Shown one piece after another: positions 1-9,887 of a stretch of DNA of 64,000 nt. The notes beneath the pieces are model-generated. The model saw nothing but the letters and a program-made list of their open reading frames with translations. It searched no databases and was not told the DNA's origin. Position 1 is the stretch's first letter. Each line of letters begins with the position of its first letter. Source of the DNA: Microvirga sesbaniae (GTDB taxonomy: Bacteria; Pseudomonadota; Alphaproteobacteria; Rhizobiales; Beijerinckiaceae); the NCBI RefSeq assembly GCF_025460805.1, contig NZ_JAMXFJ010000005.1, forward strand, positions 206,783-270,782, given 5' to 3'. The position numbers and the translations under genes are program-made.

Positions 1-357
1 GCGCGCGGCCTCCGCCACCTTGGCGCGCCGCTCCTCCTTGGGCACGCCGGCGAGCCGCAGCGAGAACCCCATGTTGTCCGCAACAGACATGTGCGGATAG
101 AGCGCATAGGACTGGAACACCATCGCCAGACCCCGGTCGGATGGCGGCACGTCGTTGACCCTCTGCCCGTCGATCAGAAGATCGCCCTCGGTAATCTCCT
201 CGAGGCCGGCGATCATCCTCAGGAGCGTCGACTTTCCGCATCCCGAGGGTCCGACGAAGACGCAGAACTCGCGGTCGTCGATGGAGAGGTCGACCCCCTT
301 GATGACCTGCACCGCGCCGTAGCTCTTCTCAATGCCTTTCAGGACGATCGTCGACAT
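1..357 (-). CDS. ABC transporter ATP-binding protein, MalK/UgpC type (partial, cut by window edge)
   Basis: This is the N-terminal 119 residues of the ATPase that powers the sugar/polyol importer encoded just upstream on the same strand. Visible are the Walker A motif GPSGCGKST (residues 36-44) and a MalK-style Q-loop with Q82 in [12 protein letters not shown]. The signature motif, Walker B and the C-terminal regulatory OB domain lie beyond the left edge. It begins 14 bases after the MalG-type permease gene, so it is the last visible gene of a binding protein-permease-permease-ATPase operon. The start is the ATG at 355-357. By family it binds ATP on the inner face of the membrane as a dimer. 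Confidence 0.93.
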   Translation of the reverse strand, partial: MSTIVLKGIEKSYGAVQVIKGVDLSIDDREFCVFVGPSGCGKSTLLRMIAGLEEITEGDLLIDGQRVNDVPPSDRGLAMVFQSYALYPHMSVADNMGFSLRLAGVPKEERRAKVAEAAR

Positions 358-371
358 GCTGCGTTTCCCGT

Positions 372-1193
372 TTACTTGACCGCGCCGAAGGTGAGACCGC
401 GCACGAGCTGGCGCTGGCTCATCCAGCCGAAGACCAGGATCGGCGCGATGGCGATCGTCGACGCGGCGGAGAGCTTGGCCCAGAAAAGGCCCTCAGGCGC
501 CGAGAACGACGCGATGAACGTAGTCAGCGGCGCGGCCTGCGAGGTGGTGAGGTTCAGGCTCCAGAAAGCCTCGTTCCAGCACAGGATGATGGACAGGAGC
601 GCCGTCGATGCGATGCCAGGCAGCGACAGAGGCAGGAGGAGCATCCAGACCTCCTGCTTCGGCTTCGCACCGTCCATGCGCCCGGCCTCGAGGATGTCCT
701 TCGGTACTTCCTTGAAGAAGGTGTAGAGCATCCACACGACGATCGGCAGGTTCATGAGCGTGTAGACGACGATCAGGCCCCAGCGGGTATCGATAGCGCC
801 GGTGTCACGGAAGAGCAGATAGATCGGGATCAGGACGCCGACGGCGGGCATCATCTTGGTCGACAGCATCCAGAGCAGCAGATCCTTCGTGCGCTTTCCC
901 GGGAAGAACGCCATGGCGTAGGCGGCCGGAACGGCGATGAGCGTCGCCAGCAGGGTCGCGCCGACGGAAATGATGATGCTGTTCATGGCGAAATGGATGT
1001 AGTCGGCCCGCTCGCGGACGGTGACGTAATTCTCCAGCGTCGGCGTGAAGAAGAGCCTGGGCGGCGTTGCGATCGCCTCCACTTCCGGCTTGAAGCTCGT
1101 CAGGATCATCCAGAAGATCGGGAAGAAGATCAGTCCGGCGGCGAGCCATCCGACGAGTGTGAGGATCAGCTTCTCGCGGGTTTTGGGATGCAT
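372..1193 (-). CDS. Carbohydrate ABC transporter permease, MalG/SmoG type
   Basis: A 273-residue inner-membrane permease of the CUT1 sugar/polyol ABC family. About six hydrophobic segments are visible, the first at residues 10-32. The cytoplasmic EAA loop that docks on the ATPase reads EAGRMDGA at residues 169-176. Its length is normal for MalG-like subunits. It lies 9 bases downstream of the MalF-type permease gene and 14 bases upstream of the ATPase gene, so these genes form one transcription unit. The binding protein resembles sorbitol/mannitol (SmoE-type) proteins, which suggests polyol uptake. That substrate is inference. Confidence 0.93.
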   Translation of the reverse strand: MHPKTREKLILTLVGWLAAGLIFFPIFWMILTSFKPEVEAIATPPRLFFTPTLENYVTVRERADYIHFAMNSIIISVGATLLATLIAVPAAYAMAFFPGKRTKDLLLWMLSTKMMPAVGVLIPIYLLFRDTGAIDTRWGLIVVYTLMNLPIVVWMLYTFFKEVPKDILEAGRMDGAKPKQEVWMLLLPLSLPGIASTALLSIILCWNEAFWSLNLTTSQAAPLTTFIASFSAPEGLFWAKLSAASTIAIAPILVFGWMSQRQLVRGLTFGAVK

Positions 1194-1202
1194 GGCTCCC
1201 CC

Positions 1203-2126
1203 TCAATCGGCGATGTTCTTCGCGATCGACCGGACCAGGAAGATCGCCACGATATTGGCCAGGATGACGGCGATCACGCCGGCCGCCGAAGCGCCGCCCA
1301 CGTCGTATTCGCGCAGGGCCCGCAGGTAGATCAGGAAGGCCAGGTTCGTCGAGGCAAGCCCGGGGCCGCCCGATGTCGTGACGTAGATCTCGGCGAAGAC
1401 CGACAGCAGGAAGATCGTCTCGATCATGATGACGACGCTGATGGCGCGGCCGAGATGGGGCAGGATGATGAAGAAGAACATCGAGAAGGGACCTGCGCCG
1501 TCCATGCGCGCGGCCTCCTTCTGCTCGCTGTCGAGGGACTGGATCGCCGTGAGCAGGATCAGAAGGGCGAAGGGCAGCCATTGCCAGGCGACGATGATGA
1601 TCACGGAGGTCAGCGGGAAGCTGCCGAAGAAGTCGATGGCCGGCAGGCCGAGGGAGCGCGCGAAGAACGCGAAGAGCCCGTTGACCGGGTGCATCAGCAT
1701 GTTCTTCCAGATCAGGGCGCTCACCGTCGGCATGACGAAGAACGGCGCGATGGCGAGCAGACGGGCAATGCTCCGGCCGTAGAACTCCTGGTCGAACAGC
1801 ACCGCCAGAAGCGTGCCGAGGCCGACCGTGATCACGAGCACCCAGAAGACGAGAAAGAGCGTGTTGGCCATTGCCGTCCAGAGGGACGGATCGGTGAGCA
1901 GGAAGGTGTAGTTCTCGAAACCCGCGAAGCCGCCGACCGACGGGTCGAGAAGGTTGTAGTACTGGAACGAGAACCAGAGCGTCATCACCAGCGGCACGAT
2001 CATCCAGAGGAAGAGGATGATCACGGACGGGGCGATCAGCGGCAGGGTTCTGACGTTGCGCTGGCTGCGTCTCCCGGCAGGAGCCGTGGCGCCGGGAACG
2101 GAGACGGTCGTGGTGGTGCTCGCCAT
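1203..2126 (-). CDS. Carbohydrate ABC transporter permease, MalF/SmoF type
   Basis: A 307-residue permease that pairs with the MalG-type subunit. The first hydrophobic segment is at residues 28-52, and the EAA loop EAARMDGA is at 204-211. A polar N-terminal tail rich in Thr, Pro and Arg precedes the first membrane helix. It follows the binding-protein gene by 64 bases and precedes the second permease gene by 9 bases. The long periplasmic loop of E. coli MalF is absent, as is usual for the smo/mtl-type systems of alphaproteobacteria. The substrate is not shown by the sequence. Confidence 0.92.
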   Translation of the reverse strand: MASTTTTVSVPGATAPAGRRSQRNVRTLPLIAPSVIILFLWMIVPLVMTLWFSFQYYNLLDPSVGGFAGFENYTFLLTDPSLWTAMANTLFLVFWVLVITVGLGTLLAVLFDQEFYGRSIARLLAIAPFFVMPTVSALIWKNMLMHPVNGLFAFFARSLGLPAIDFFGSFPLTSVIIIVAWQWLPFALLILLTAIQSLDSEQKEAARMDGAGPFSMFFFIILPHLGRAISVVIMIETIFLLSVFAEIYVTTSGGPGLASTNLAFLIYLRALREYDVGGASAAGVIAVILANIVAIFLVRSIAKNIAD

Positions 2127-2190
2127 TGCGATCCTCGCGACTGGAGAGCAACCGGCGGATCACGGGCCCGCCGGTTGCATGGCGATCGGC

Positions 2191-3507
2191 TTACTTGGGA
2201 TAGCCTGCCTGTTTCATCGTGCGCTCGGTCGAGCGCTGCGCCGTCTCCAGGGCCTGCTCGACGGTCGTCTGGCCGGCCAAGGCGGCCGCGATCTGCTGCC
2301 CGACCGCCGTGCCGATGCCCTGGAACTCGGGAATGGCCACATACTGGATGCCGATATAGGGGACCGGATCCTTGGTCGGCTTGGTTAGGTCGGCATTGAC
2401 GATGGCGTCATAGACGACCTTCGCGAAGGGCGCCGCCTTCTGGTACTCCGGGTTGTCATAAGTGGACTTGCGCGTGCCGGGAGGAGCGGCCACCCAGCCG
2501 GACTCGCCGCCCACCAGAGTGATGTACTCCTTGGAGGTCGCCCATTTCACGAAGGACTTGGCGGCATCGACTTTCTTCGAGGAGGCCGGGATGCCGAGCG
2601 CCCATGCCCAGAACCAGCCCGATCCGTTGCTCGTAACCTCCACCGGCGCGGCCGTGAAGGCGGTCTTGTCCGCGACCTGACTTTCCTTCGGGTTGTAGAT
2701 GTAGCCCGCAGCCGACGTGGCATCGACCCACATGGCGCAATGTCCTGTGGCGAACAGGGCGCGGTTCTCGTTATGCCCGTTCGCCGTCGCGCCCGGGGGG
2801 CCGTATTCCCGCATGTTCTTGACGTAGTAGTTGATCGCGTTCTTCCACGGCTCGGTCGTCAGCTGGGGTTCCCACTTCTCGTTGAACCAGCGCCCGCCGA
2901 AGGCATTCACCATGGGGCCGACGAAGGCCATGTTCTCGCCCCACCCGGGCTTGCCGCGCTGGCAGAACCCGTACTGTTCCTTCGACTTGTCGGTGAGCTT
3001 GGCGGCATATTCCGCGATCTGGTCGTAGGTGGGCTTGTCGGGCATCTTGATGCCCGCCTGATCGAACAGATCCTTGCGGTAGAAGGTGAATGAGCTTTCG
3101 GCATAGAACGGTACGGCATAAAGCTTGCCGTCGTAGGACAGGCCGTTCATCACCGACGGAATGATATCGGCGTAATCGTAATCGGCGCCGAGATCGTTCA
3201 AGGGGACGAGCCAGTTCTGCTTGCCCCAGATCGGCGCCTCGTAGGAACCGATCGTGATGATGTCGAACTGCCCGCCCTTGGTGGCGATGTCGGTGGTCGC
3301 ACGCTGGCGCAGCACGTTCTCCTCGAGCACCACCCAGTTCAGCTTGTTGCCCGTCGCCTGCTCCCATTTGGGTGACAGGCGCTGCATGATGATCATGTCC
3401 GCATTGTTGACCGTTGCGATTGTCAAGGTCTGACCCTGGGCCAGGGCCAGACCCGTGCCCGCAATCCAAACTGCCGCAGACACTAGCGAAAGCTGCCTCA
3501 ACTGCAT
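2191..3507 (-). CDS. Sugar/polyol ABC transporter substrate-binding protein
   Basis: A 438-residue periplasmic solute-binding protein with a Sec signal peptide (about residues 1-23, ending LALAQ). The mature part starts QTLTIATVNNADM, which is typical of the SmoE/MtlE group of extracellular solute-binding family 1. Many Trp and Tyr residues (for example GWFWAWALGIP near residue 290) would suit ring stacking on a sugar or polyol. It is the first gene of the importer operon and faces a 458-base intergenic region shared with the signalling operon that starts at 3966. Sorbitol/mannitol specificity is inferred from family resemblance only. Confidence 0.9.
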   Translation of the reverse strand: MQLRQLSLVSAAVWIAGTGLALAQGQTLTIATVNNADMIIMQRLSPKWEQATGNKLNWVVLEENVLRQRATTDIATKGGQFDIITIGSYEAPIWGKQNWLVPLNDLGADYDYADIIPSVMNGLSYDGKLYAVPFYAESSFTFYRKDLFDQAGIKMPDKPTYDQIAEYAAKLTDKSKEQYGFCQRGKPGWGENMAFVGPMVNAFGGRWFNEKWEPQLTTEPWKNAINYYVKNMREYGPPGATANGHNENRALFATGHCAMWVDATSAAGYIYNPKESQVADKTAFTAAPVEVTSNGSGWFWAWALGIPASSKKVDAAKSFVKWATSKEYITLVGGESGWVAAPPGTRKSTYDNPEYQKAAPFAKVVYDAIVNADLTKPTKDPVPYIGIQYVAIPEFQGIGTAVGQQIAAALAGQTTVEQALETAQRSTERTMKQAGYPK

Positions 3508-3965
3508 TGCATCCTCCCGATGGAAGCTGTTCTGGATTGTTATTCGTTATAAGAATGAATGCTGGCACGGCCAGTAATGGCCGTCAATTACTCATAGCAA
3601 GCTTGCGCCTCCCTGGTATACATCAAGTTTTATCATGAAATTTGCTTGGGTGTTTCTATTGTGTGATTTACCTCTTGCGGGGAATTGCCGTGCGGCCCGG
3701 CGTGCCTAGATAAAGCCGCCGCCACGCATCCCTTCTCGCCTACCTCCTTTGGGCAGACGGTGAATGGCAATCGACCCCTGTTGCCAGATCGTTTAGTATG
3801 CAAACTGGAGCGTAACTTGATGCTGCCGGTGGAAGGCGTTCTTGGTTCGCGGAGGATGCCGGGGCCGTCAGGACTTTCTAGAAGCCAAGCCCCGCCTCGA
3901 CGTAATCTTGTCTCTCGCCGTCAGCCGCCGACACTCCAAAGATGCACCCGGGTTGGAGGGTCGCC
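3508..3965. promoter_or_regulatory. Divergent intergenic region between polyol importer and signalling operon
   Basis: No convincing gene is present. The stretch 3520-3680 is clearly more AT-rich than its surroundings and should hold the leftward promoter of the importer. It includes an imperfect inverted repeat with arms ATTC (3542-3545) and GAAT (3553-3556) just upstream of the binding-protein gene, a possible repressor site. The right part leads to the binding-protein gene at 3966. No clear -35/-10 pair could be fixed by eye. Confidence 0.4.
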
Positions 3966-5066
3966 ATGAGAGGGCTTCTGCGGGGTCTTTCCATTGCCGT
4001 CGTTTGCGCGATGAGCGCTGCTGCAGCTCACGGAGAGATTCTGATCGGCATGGCGGGCGCGCTGACGGGCCCCAACGCCTATCAGGGAGAGCAGCAGCAG
4101 CAGGGCGTCGAGATGGCGATCGCCGACATCAACGCCGCGGGCGGCCTTCTCGGCCAGCCGATCACGCTCATCTCCGTCGACGATGCATGCGACAGCGCTC
4201 AGGCGATCGCCGCCGCGCAACGCCTTGTTGCCGCCAGGGTGTCGTTTGTCGTCGGGCATCAGTGCTCGGGCGCGTCCATCCCGGCCGCCGCGATCTATGC
4301 GCGGGCCGGCATCGTCCAGATGACACCCGCCTCGACCAATCCGCGCCTCACCGAAGAGGGGAGAACCAATACCTTCCGGATCTGCGGGCGCGACGATCAG
4401 CAGGGGGCCATCGCCGGCGACTTCCTGGCCGCGCGATGGAAAGACGCCAGGATCGCCATCGTCCATGACGACTCCGTCTACGGCAAGGGCCTCGCCGAAG
4501 AGACGAGCCGCCAGCTCCACAAGCATGGCGTCACGGAGACCATGTTCGAGACCCTCGTGCCCGGGCAGAACGATTATTCTGCGCTGATCGCAAAACTGCG
4601 GGCCGCCGGGATCGAGGTCGCCTATTTCGGCGGCTATTACCGTGAAGCCGCCCTGCTCATCCGGGGTGCGCGCGAGGACGGCTACCCCTTGCAGCTGGTG
4701 TCCGGGGACGGGATCGCGAGCGAAGCCTTCGTGCAGGTCACGGGAGAAGCCGGCACGGGCACCCTCTTCACGTCCTTCCGGGACCCGCGGCGCAGCCCCG
4801 TGGCCGCACCCGTGGTCGAGCGCTTCCGCCGGCAGGGCTTCGAACCTGAAGGCTACACGCTCTACAGTTACGGCGCCGTTCAGGCCTGGGCCCAGGCGGT
4901 CATGAGGGCTGGATCCACGGAAACCAAGAGCGTCATCGATGCCCTGCGCGGCAACGAGTTCGACACGATTCTCGGCCGGGTCGGATTCGACGACAAGGGC
5001 GATGTCCGGCAGCCCGGCTTCGAATGGTTCATCTGGCGGAGCGACCGGTATGTTCCCCTGGAGTAA
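3966..5066 (+). CDS. Periplasmic substrate-binding protein, LivK/branched-chain amino acid type
   Basis: A 366-residue type I periplasmic binding protein. An N-terminal signal peptide (about residues 1-23, ending AAAAHG) precedes ILIGMAGALTGPNAY, the usual opening of LivK-like proteins. The ATG at 3966 was chosen over one at 3942 because GGAGGG lies 5 bases before it. No permease or ATPase gene accompanies it. Instead the next gene, 24 bases downstream, is a membrane histidine kinase. This gene order recalls TorT-TorS and LuxP-LuxQ, where a binding protein reports its ligand to a kinase, so a sensory rather than transport role is inferred. The ligand is unknown. Confidence 0.85.
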   Translation: MRGLLRGLSIAVVCAMSAAAAHGEILIGMAGALTGPNAYQGEQQQQGVEMAIADINAAGGLLGQPITLISVDDACDSAQAIAAAQRLVAARVSFVVGHQCSGASIPAAAIYARAGIVQMTPASTNPRLTEEGRTNTFRICGRDDQQGAIAGDFLAARWKDARIAIVHDDSVYGKGLAEETSRQLHKHGVTETMFETLVPGQNDYSALIAKLRAAGIEVAYFGGYYREAALLIRGAREDGYPLQLVSGDGIASEAFVQVTGEAGTGTLFTSFRDPRRSPVAAPVVERFRRQGFEPEGYTLYSYGAVQAWAQAVMRAGSTETKSVIDALRGNEFDTILGRVGFDDKGDVRQPGFEWFIWRSDRYVPLE

Positions 5067-5090
5067 GGGAGGGGCGATGCGCTTACCATC

Positions 5091-8000
5091 ATGCCTGTCT
5101 GGCTGAGCGTCCGCTGGCGCCTTCTTCTGGCGTTTCTCGGAATCAGCGCCTTCGCATTGCTGGCGGCCGCGGCGGGCACCTACGCGTTCCGCCAGATGGC
5201 CTATGTGATCGAGCGCATCACGGAGCAGCGCGTGCCCGCGGCCATCACGGCCCTCGATCTGTCGCGGCAGGCTGAACGCATCGTCGCGGCCGCCCCCACT
5301 CTGCTGAGCGCGCGCTCACAGGTGCAGTATCGGGAGATTTCGGCCTCGATCACGGCCGAGGTCGACCGTCTGGAGGCTCTGCTCGCCCAGATCAAGAGCG
5401 ATGTCGACCCCGCGACGGGAATCTCCCTCGAGCCGGCCGTGGAGCGGCTCCGTCGCAACCTCACGGCGCTCGCCGGCCTCGTCGCCGGCCGGATTGTCGT
5501 CTCGACGCACAAGGACGCGCTCCTGCGGCGCCTGTCGAACGCCACGGTGGCGGCGCAGCGCCTCGTCGCCCCGGCTCTCGTGGTCCTAGATTCCAAGTTC
5601 GCCGCCTCACGGCGCGAACAACCGACACAAGGAGCCCCTCTGCCTCCCGCGGTGGTCATTCAGGAGATCGCCGATGACCTGCTGATGCAGAAGGCGCAGC
5701 TCGAATTCGCCGCGATCGGCGATGGCCTGCTCAAGGCCTCCCTGACGGACAACGCGGCCGACATCGCGGTTCTCGGCTTCCCCTTGAACCGCTCGCTCTC
5801 GGCCCTGCGTCAGATCTCCGCCGACCTGACGGATCCGCGGCTTCGCGGCCGCTTCGACCAGCGCATCGCCGACTTCGCCAAGCTCGTCGAGGGACCGGAC
5901 AGCCTTCTGTCGGCGCGAAGGACCGAGCTCGGCCTGATCGAGGATGCCGAGCGCCTGCTGCAGGAAAATGCCGGCCTGTCGTCTCAGCTCACACAGGCCG
6001 TCGACGGTCTCGTCACCGCGGCCCGGCAGGATATCCAGGCGGCCAGCCGGGAGGCGATGACGGCGCAGCGCGTCGCCAACAACGTCCTGCGCGGCGTGGT
6101 CGCCTTGAGCCTGATCAGCTCGCTTCTCATCGTCTGGCTCTACGTCGACCGCAACCTCGTCGCGCGCCTGCGCAACCTGAGCGAGAGCATGCTGGCGATC
6201 GCCGGCGGCAACCTGCGGGCTCCCCTGCCGGCCGACAGCGGCGACGAGATCGGACAGATGGCCAGGGCACTCGCCGTCTTCCGCGACACGGCGATCGAGG
6301 TCGAGGAGAAGAACCTGCGCGAGGTCGCCAACGCCCGGCAGCGTCTGATCGACGCCATCGAGAGCATCAACGAGGGTTTTGCGCTCTACGATGCCGATGA
6401 CCGCCTCGTCCTGTGCAACAGCCGCTATCAGGAGCTTCTCTACCCGGCGACGAACGTCCCCATGACGCCCGGCACATCGTTCGAGACCGTGATCCGGCGT
6501 GCCGCGGAGCTCGGACTGATCAAGGAGGCGAGAGGACGGATCGACCCCTGGGTGGTCGAGCGACTGGCCCGCCACCGCAATCCGGTCGTGGCCGAAGTGC
6601 AGCACCGCGAGGGCGACCGCTGGATCCAGGTGAGCGAGCGCAGGATCGCCGGCGGCGGAACCGTCGCGGTCTATACGGATATCACCGAAGTCAAGCGCCA
6701 CGCGACGCAGCTCGAACTGGCCCGCGACCAGGCCATGGCGGCGACCAGGGCCAAGAGCCAGTTCCTCACCAATATGAGCCATGAGCTGAGAACGCCGCTC
6801 AACGCCATCATCGGGATCACCGAGATGCTGAAGGAGGATGCGGAGGAGGCGGGCGAGACGGCCATGATCGAGCCGCTGGACCGGATTCACCACGCCGGCG
6901 CGCATCTTCTGGCTCTCATCAACGAGATTCTCGATCTGGCCAAGATCGAGGCCGGCAAGCTCGAGCTCCATATGGAGGAGGTCGAGCTCGGCTGCCTGTT
7001 GGAGGACGCGGTGCGAACGGCCGAGACCCTTGCGGTGAAGAACGAGAACCGTCTCGTCACCGAGATTGCGGCGGGTCTCGGCAGCATCCATGCCGATCCC
7101 GTTCGGATCCGCCAGATCGTGCTCAACCTTCTGAGCAATGCCTGCAAGTTCACCAGGAGCGGAACCGTCACCCTCCGTGCCGGGCGCGAGACCGCTCCAG
7201 GCGGGGACCGGGTGGTTCTGTCCGTTCACGATACCGGAATCGGCCTGACGGAGGCGCAATGCGCCAACCTCTTCCAGGAATTCACCCAAGCCGACAGTTC
7301 GATCACCCGGAAGTACGGAGGAACCGGGCTGGGTCTTGCCATCAGTCGCCGGCTCTGCCGGATCATGGGAGGGGATATCACCGTTCGAAGCTCCCCAGGG
7401 AGCGGAAGCACCTTCACGGTCACGTTGCCGGCGGGACGAAGCCCGCCGGGCATGCGCAGCCTGCGCTCCGACATGAAACGTCTGCCGATCGGCACCCACC
7501 CGATCGGACGCGGGCAGCGCGCGCTGGTCATCGACGACGAGGACACGTCGCGCGGCATCCTCAGGCAGCTCCTGACTCGCGAGGGTTTCGAGGTCATGAC
7601 GGCCGAAAGCGGTCCTCAGGGGATCGCGATCGCCCGGGACTTCCGGCCCTCGGTCATCACCCTTGACGTGCTGATGGCGGACCCCGATGGCTGGAGCACC
7701 CTTCAAGAGTTGAAGCGGGATGTCGCCTTGAGGGACATCCCGGTCATCATGGTCACCATCGTGGATGAAGAGAACCGTGGGTACGCCCTCGGCGCCGCCG
7801 CCTATCTGACGAAGCCGGTCAACCGGGAGTGCCTCCTGAAGGCGCTTGCGTCCTGCCGTCCCGAACATGCGAACCCGCGTGTCCTGGTGATCGAGGACGA
7901 CACCCAGACCCGCGGCTGGCTGACGCGCATCCTCCGGGAGGACGGATGGGAGACGGCCGAGGCGGAGAATGGAAGGGTGGGCCTGGATCGGCTTGCCCTG

Positions 8001-8279
8001 GTCGATCCGGATATCGTCCTCCTCGACCTGATGATGCCCGAGATGGACGGGTTCGAATTCGTCGACGAGGTTCGCCGAGACGAGAAGACCCGCCATCTCC
8101 CTTTGATCGTGTTGACGGCCGCGGACCTCAGCGACGATGATCACCGCCGCCTCAGCGGCGGCATCCGCAAGATCCTGCGCAAGCGGCTCGGCGGAAAGGA
8201 TGAGGTGCTGTCCAGCCTGCGGGAGGTCATCGCCGATTGCATGCGGCCCGGACGCGCCGGACCTCGGGAGCGAGCATGA
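5091..8279 (+). CDS. Hybrid sensor histidine kinase with HAMP, PAS and two receiver domains (TorS-like)
   Basis: A 1062-residue inner-membrane kinase. In order: TM1 (about 11-33), a helical periplasmic sensor region of some 300 residues, TM2 (about 332-351), HAMP (about 352-405), a PAS domain (about 425-535), HisKA with phospho-His564 in [10 protein letters not shown], and a HATPase domain with N-box [11 protein letters not shown] and G-boxes DTGIGL and GGTGLGL. Two receivers follow, with phospho-acceptors D859 and D979. There is no C-terminal Hpt domain. The start ATG lacks a close ribosome site: GGGAGGGG lies 16-23 bases upstream, before an out-of-frame ATG at 5077. The gene overlaps the next by ATGA. 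The preceding binding protein probably modulates it (inference). Confidence 0.93.
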   Translation: MPVWLSVRWRLLLAFLGISAFALLAAAAGTYAFRQMAYVIERITEQRVPAAITALDLSRQAERIVAAAPTLLSARSQVQYREISASITAEVDRLEALLAQIKSDVDPATGISLEPAVERLRRNLTALAGLVAGRIVVSTHKDALLRRLSNATVAAQRLVAPALVVLDSKFAASRREQPTQGAPLPPAVVIQEIADDLLMQKAQLEFAAIGDGLLKASLTDNAADIAVLGFPLNRSLSALRQISADLTDPRLRGRFDQRIADFAKLVEGPDSLLSARRTELGLIEDAERLLQENAGLSSQLTQAVDGLVTAARQDIQAASREAMTAQRVANNVLRGVVALSLISSLLIVWLYVDRNLVARLRNLSESMLAIAGGNLRAPLPADSGDEIGQMARALAVFRDTAIEVEEKNLREVANARQRLIDAIESINEGFALYDADDRLVLCNSRYQELLYPATNVPMTPGTSFETVIRRAAELGLIKEARGRIDPWVVERLARHRNPVVAEVQHREGDRWIQVSERRIAGGGTVAVYTDITEVKRHATQLELARDQAMAATRAKSQFLTNMSHELRTPLNAIIGITEMLKEDAEEAGETAMIEPLDRIHHAGAHLLALINEILDLAKIEAGKLELHMEEVELGCLLEDAVRTAETLAVKNENRLVTEIAAGLGSIHADPVRIRQIVLNLLSNACKFTRSGTVTLRAGRETAPGGDRVVLSVHDTGIGLTEAQCANLFQEFTQADSSITRKYGGTGLGLAISRRLCRIMGGDITVRSSPGSGSTFTVTLPAGRSPPGMRSLRSDMKRLPIGTHPIGRGQRALVIDDEDTSRGILRQLLTREGFEVMTAESGPQGIAIARDFRPSVITLDVLMADPDGWSTLQELKRDVALRDIPVIMVTIVDEENRGYALGAAAYLTKPVNRECLLKALASCRPEHANPRVLVIEDDTQTRGWLTRILREDGWETAEAENGRVGLDRLALVDPDIVLLDLMMPEMDGFEFVDEVRRDEKTRHLPLIVLTAADLSDDDHRRLSGGIRKILRKRLGGKDEVLSSLREVIADCMRPGRAGPRERA

Positions 8280-8653
8280 TCCGGATTCTGTATGTCGAGG
8301 ACAACGAGGACAACGTGTACATGCTGTCACAGCGCCTGAAGCGGCATGGCTTCCAGGTTCTCGTTGCCCGCGATGGCGAGCAGGGCGTCGAGATGGCCCG
8401 CCGGGAGAAGCCCGATCTCATCCTGATGGATCTCGGCCTCCCGACCCTGGACGGCTGGAGCGCCGCCCGTCTGTTGAAGGCAGCACCCGACACCCGGCGA
8501 ATTCCGATCGTCGCACTCTCCGCGCATACGATGCCGGGAGACAGGGAACGGGCCCTGGAGGCAGGCTGCGACGAATACGACGCGAAGCCGGTCGCTTTCG
8601 AGAGGCTCCTGGCGAAGATCGACAGGCTTCTGCAGGATCGGACGACACCATGA
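8276..8653 (+). CDS. Single-domain response regulator, DivK-like receiver
   Basis: A 125-residue protein consisting only of a receiver domain: acidic pocket VEDNEDN (residues 7-13), phospho-acceptor D52 in LILMDLGLP, and a conserved Lys in the AKPV motif. Without an output domain it probably acts as a phosphate shuttle or an allosteric partner. The start overlaps the kinase stop as ATGA, and its own stop overlaps the next start the same way, so expression is translationally coupled to the kinase. DivK/CpdR-type receivers are common in alphaproteobacteria, but cell-cycle DivK itself is not implied by this context. Confidence 0.92.
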   Translation: MIRILYVEDNEDNVYMLSQRLKRHGFQVLVARDGEQGVEMARREKPDLILMDLGLPTLDGWSAARLLKAAPDTRRIPIVALSAHTMPGDRERALEAGCDEYDAKPVAFERLLAKIDRLLQDRTTP

Positions 8654-9696
8654 TCTATGCCGGCGTTCGTATCCTGGTCGTGGATGACAATGAGGACAAC
8701 CGGTATACCCTGATGCGCCGGCTGCACCGGGAAGGCTGGACCGACGTGATCACCGCCGAGAACGGGCGCGAAGCCCTCGGCAGGGTCGCCGAGGAACGCT
8801 TCGATCTCATTCTCCTCGATATCATGATGCCCGAGCTGAACGGTTACGAGGTTCTGAAGCACCTGAAATCGCATTCCGCGACCCGCGATATTCCTGTGCT
8901 GATGATCTCGGCCCTGTCCGAGTTCGAGAGCGTCGTCCGCTGCATCGAACTCGGAGCGGAGGATTACCTGCCCAAGCCCTTCAATCCGGCGCTCCTGCGG
9001 GCCAGGGTCGGCGCGTGCCTGGAGAAAAAGAGGCTGCACGATCAGGAATTGAGCTACCTCAAGGAGATCGAGCGGCAGCGGTCCCGAGCGGAAGCGCTTC
9101 TCCATGCCATCCTGCCGGCTCAGGCCGTGGAGGAGCTCGAAAGCGTTCAGAGCGTCACGCCGCGGCGGCACGAGAACGTCGTCGTGCTCTTCGCGGATGT
9201 GGTCGGCTTCACGGCTTATTGCGACCTCCTCGCTCCCGAGGAGATCGTCGCCAACCTCCACGTCTTCGCCACTGCCTTCGAGGACAATGCCGCGGAACAC
9301 GGCCTCGAGAAGATCAAGACGGTCGGCGACGGACTTCTCGCCACCGCCGGCCTTCTCCTGTCCAACCCGGACCCGGTGATGTCCAGCATCGCATGCGCGG
9401 CCTCGACGATCGCGTCAGCATCCCGTCTGCCGATCCCATGGGACGTGCGGGTGGGCATCCATGTCGGCCCCGTGGTGGCCGGCGTCGTGGGCCGCCAGAA
9501 GTTCAGCTTCGATATCTGGGGCGACACGGTCAACGTCGCGGCCCGCCTCGCGGCCTACGGCACGAGCGCCAGCATCAATATCAGCGCGGCCGCATGGGAA
9601 CAGGTGAAGACCCGGATCGACGCCTTCCCCCTGGGCCCGGTCCCGATCAAAGGCAAGGGCGACCTGGAAGCCTATCGAATCATCACCTCCCCGTAG
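8650..9696 (+). CDS. Response regulator with class III adenylate cyclase output domain
   Basis: A 348-residue protein. An N-terminal receiver (1-125, phospho-acceptor D57 in LILLDIMMPE) is joined by a coiled-coil-like linker (about 130-160) to a class III nucleotide cyclase domain (about 175-345). The two metal aspartates are D183 (LFADVVGF) and D227 (KTVGDG). The transition-state residues are N295 and R299 (NVAARL). K223 and D288 (FDIWGDT) match the adenine-selecting pair, so cAMP is the predicted product. All key catalytic residues are present. The start overlaps the receiver gene as ATGA. It is predicted to turn kinase input into cyclic nucleotide (inference). Confidence 0.93.
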   Translation: MIYAGVRILVVDDNEDNRYTLMRRLHREGWTDVITAENGREALGRVAEERFDLILLDIMMPELNGYEVLKHLKSHSATRDIPVLMISALSEFESVVRCIELGAEDYLPKPFNPALLRARVGACLEKKRLHDQELSYLKEIERQRSRAEALLHAILPAQAVEELESVQSVTPRRHENVVVLFADVVGFTAYCDLLAPEEIVANLHVFATAFEDNAAEHGLEKIKTVGDGLLATAGLLLSNPDPVMSSIACAASTIASASRLPIPWDVRVGIHVGPVVAGVVGRQKFSFDIWGDTVNVAARLAAYGTSASINISAAAWEQVKTRIDAFPLGPVPIKGKGDLEAYRIITSP

Positions 9697-9717
9697 GGAG
9701 GACGAGCGACACGGCGT

Positions 9718-9876
9718 TAGAGCCTCGGACGTGAAAAGTGGACACCACTTTTGGGATTCATCCGAGGCTCCCTCTCTTGACCGGCGCATCGGATGAGGCG
9801 GACCCAGCGGGCCGCGCCAGCGAAAACCGGGTCCACTTTTCGCTGACGCGGCCCGCTGGGTCCGTCCGATGCGCTA
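9718..9876. repeat. Intergenic palindromic repeat element, family A, copy 1
   Basis: Two adjacent hairpins fill the gap between the convergent cyclase and lpd genes. Hairpin one pairs GAGCCTCGGA (9720-9729) with TCCGAGGCTC (9761-9770), enclosing AAAAGTGG/CCACTTTT arms. Hairpin two pairs GCGCATCGGA (9784-9793) with TCCGATGCGC (9865-9874) and contains a perfect 17-base inner stem (9800-9816 with 9847-9863). The same building blocks recur at 15391-15529, 24407-24610 and 58345-58453. It may also act as a bidirectional terminator here. Confidence 0.9.
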
Positions 9877-9887
9877 GATACGCAGTA

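Noticed and set aside
5607..8330. A very long open frame on the minus strand opposite the histidine kinase
   Set aside because: It mirrors the kinase codons in GC-rich DNA, has no ribosome site or recognisable domain, and the plus-strand protein is clearly a kinase.
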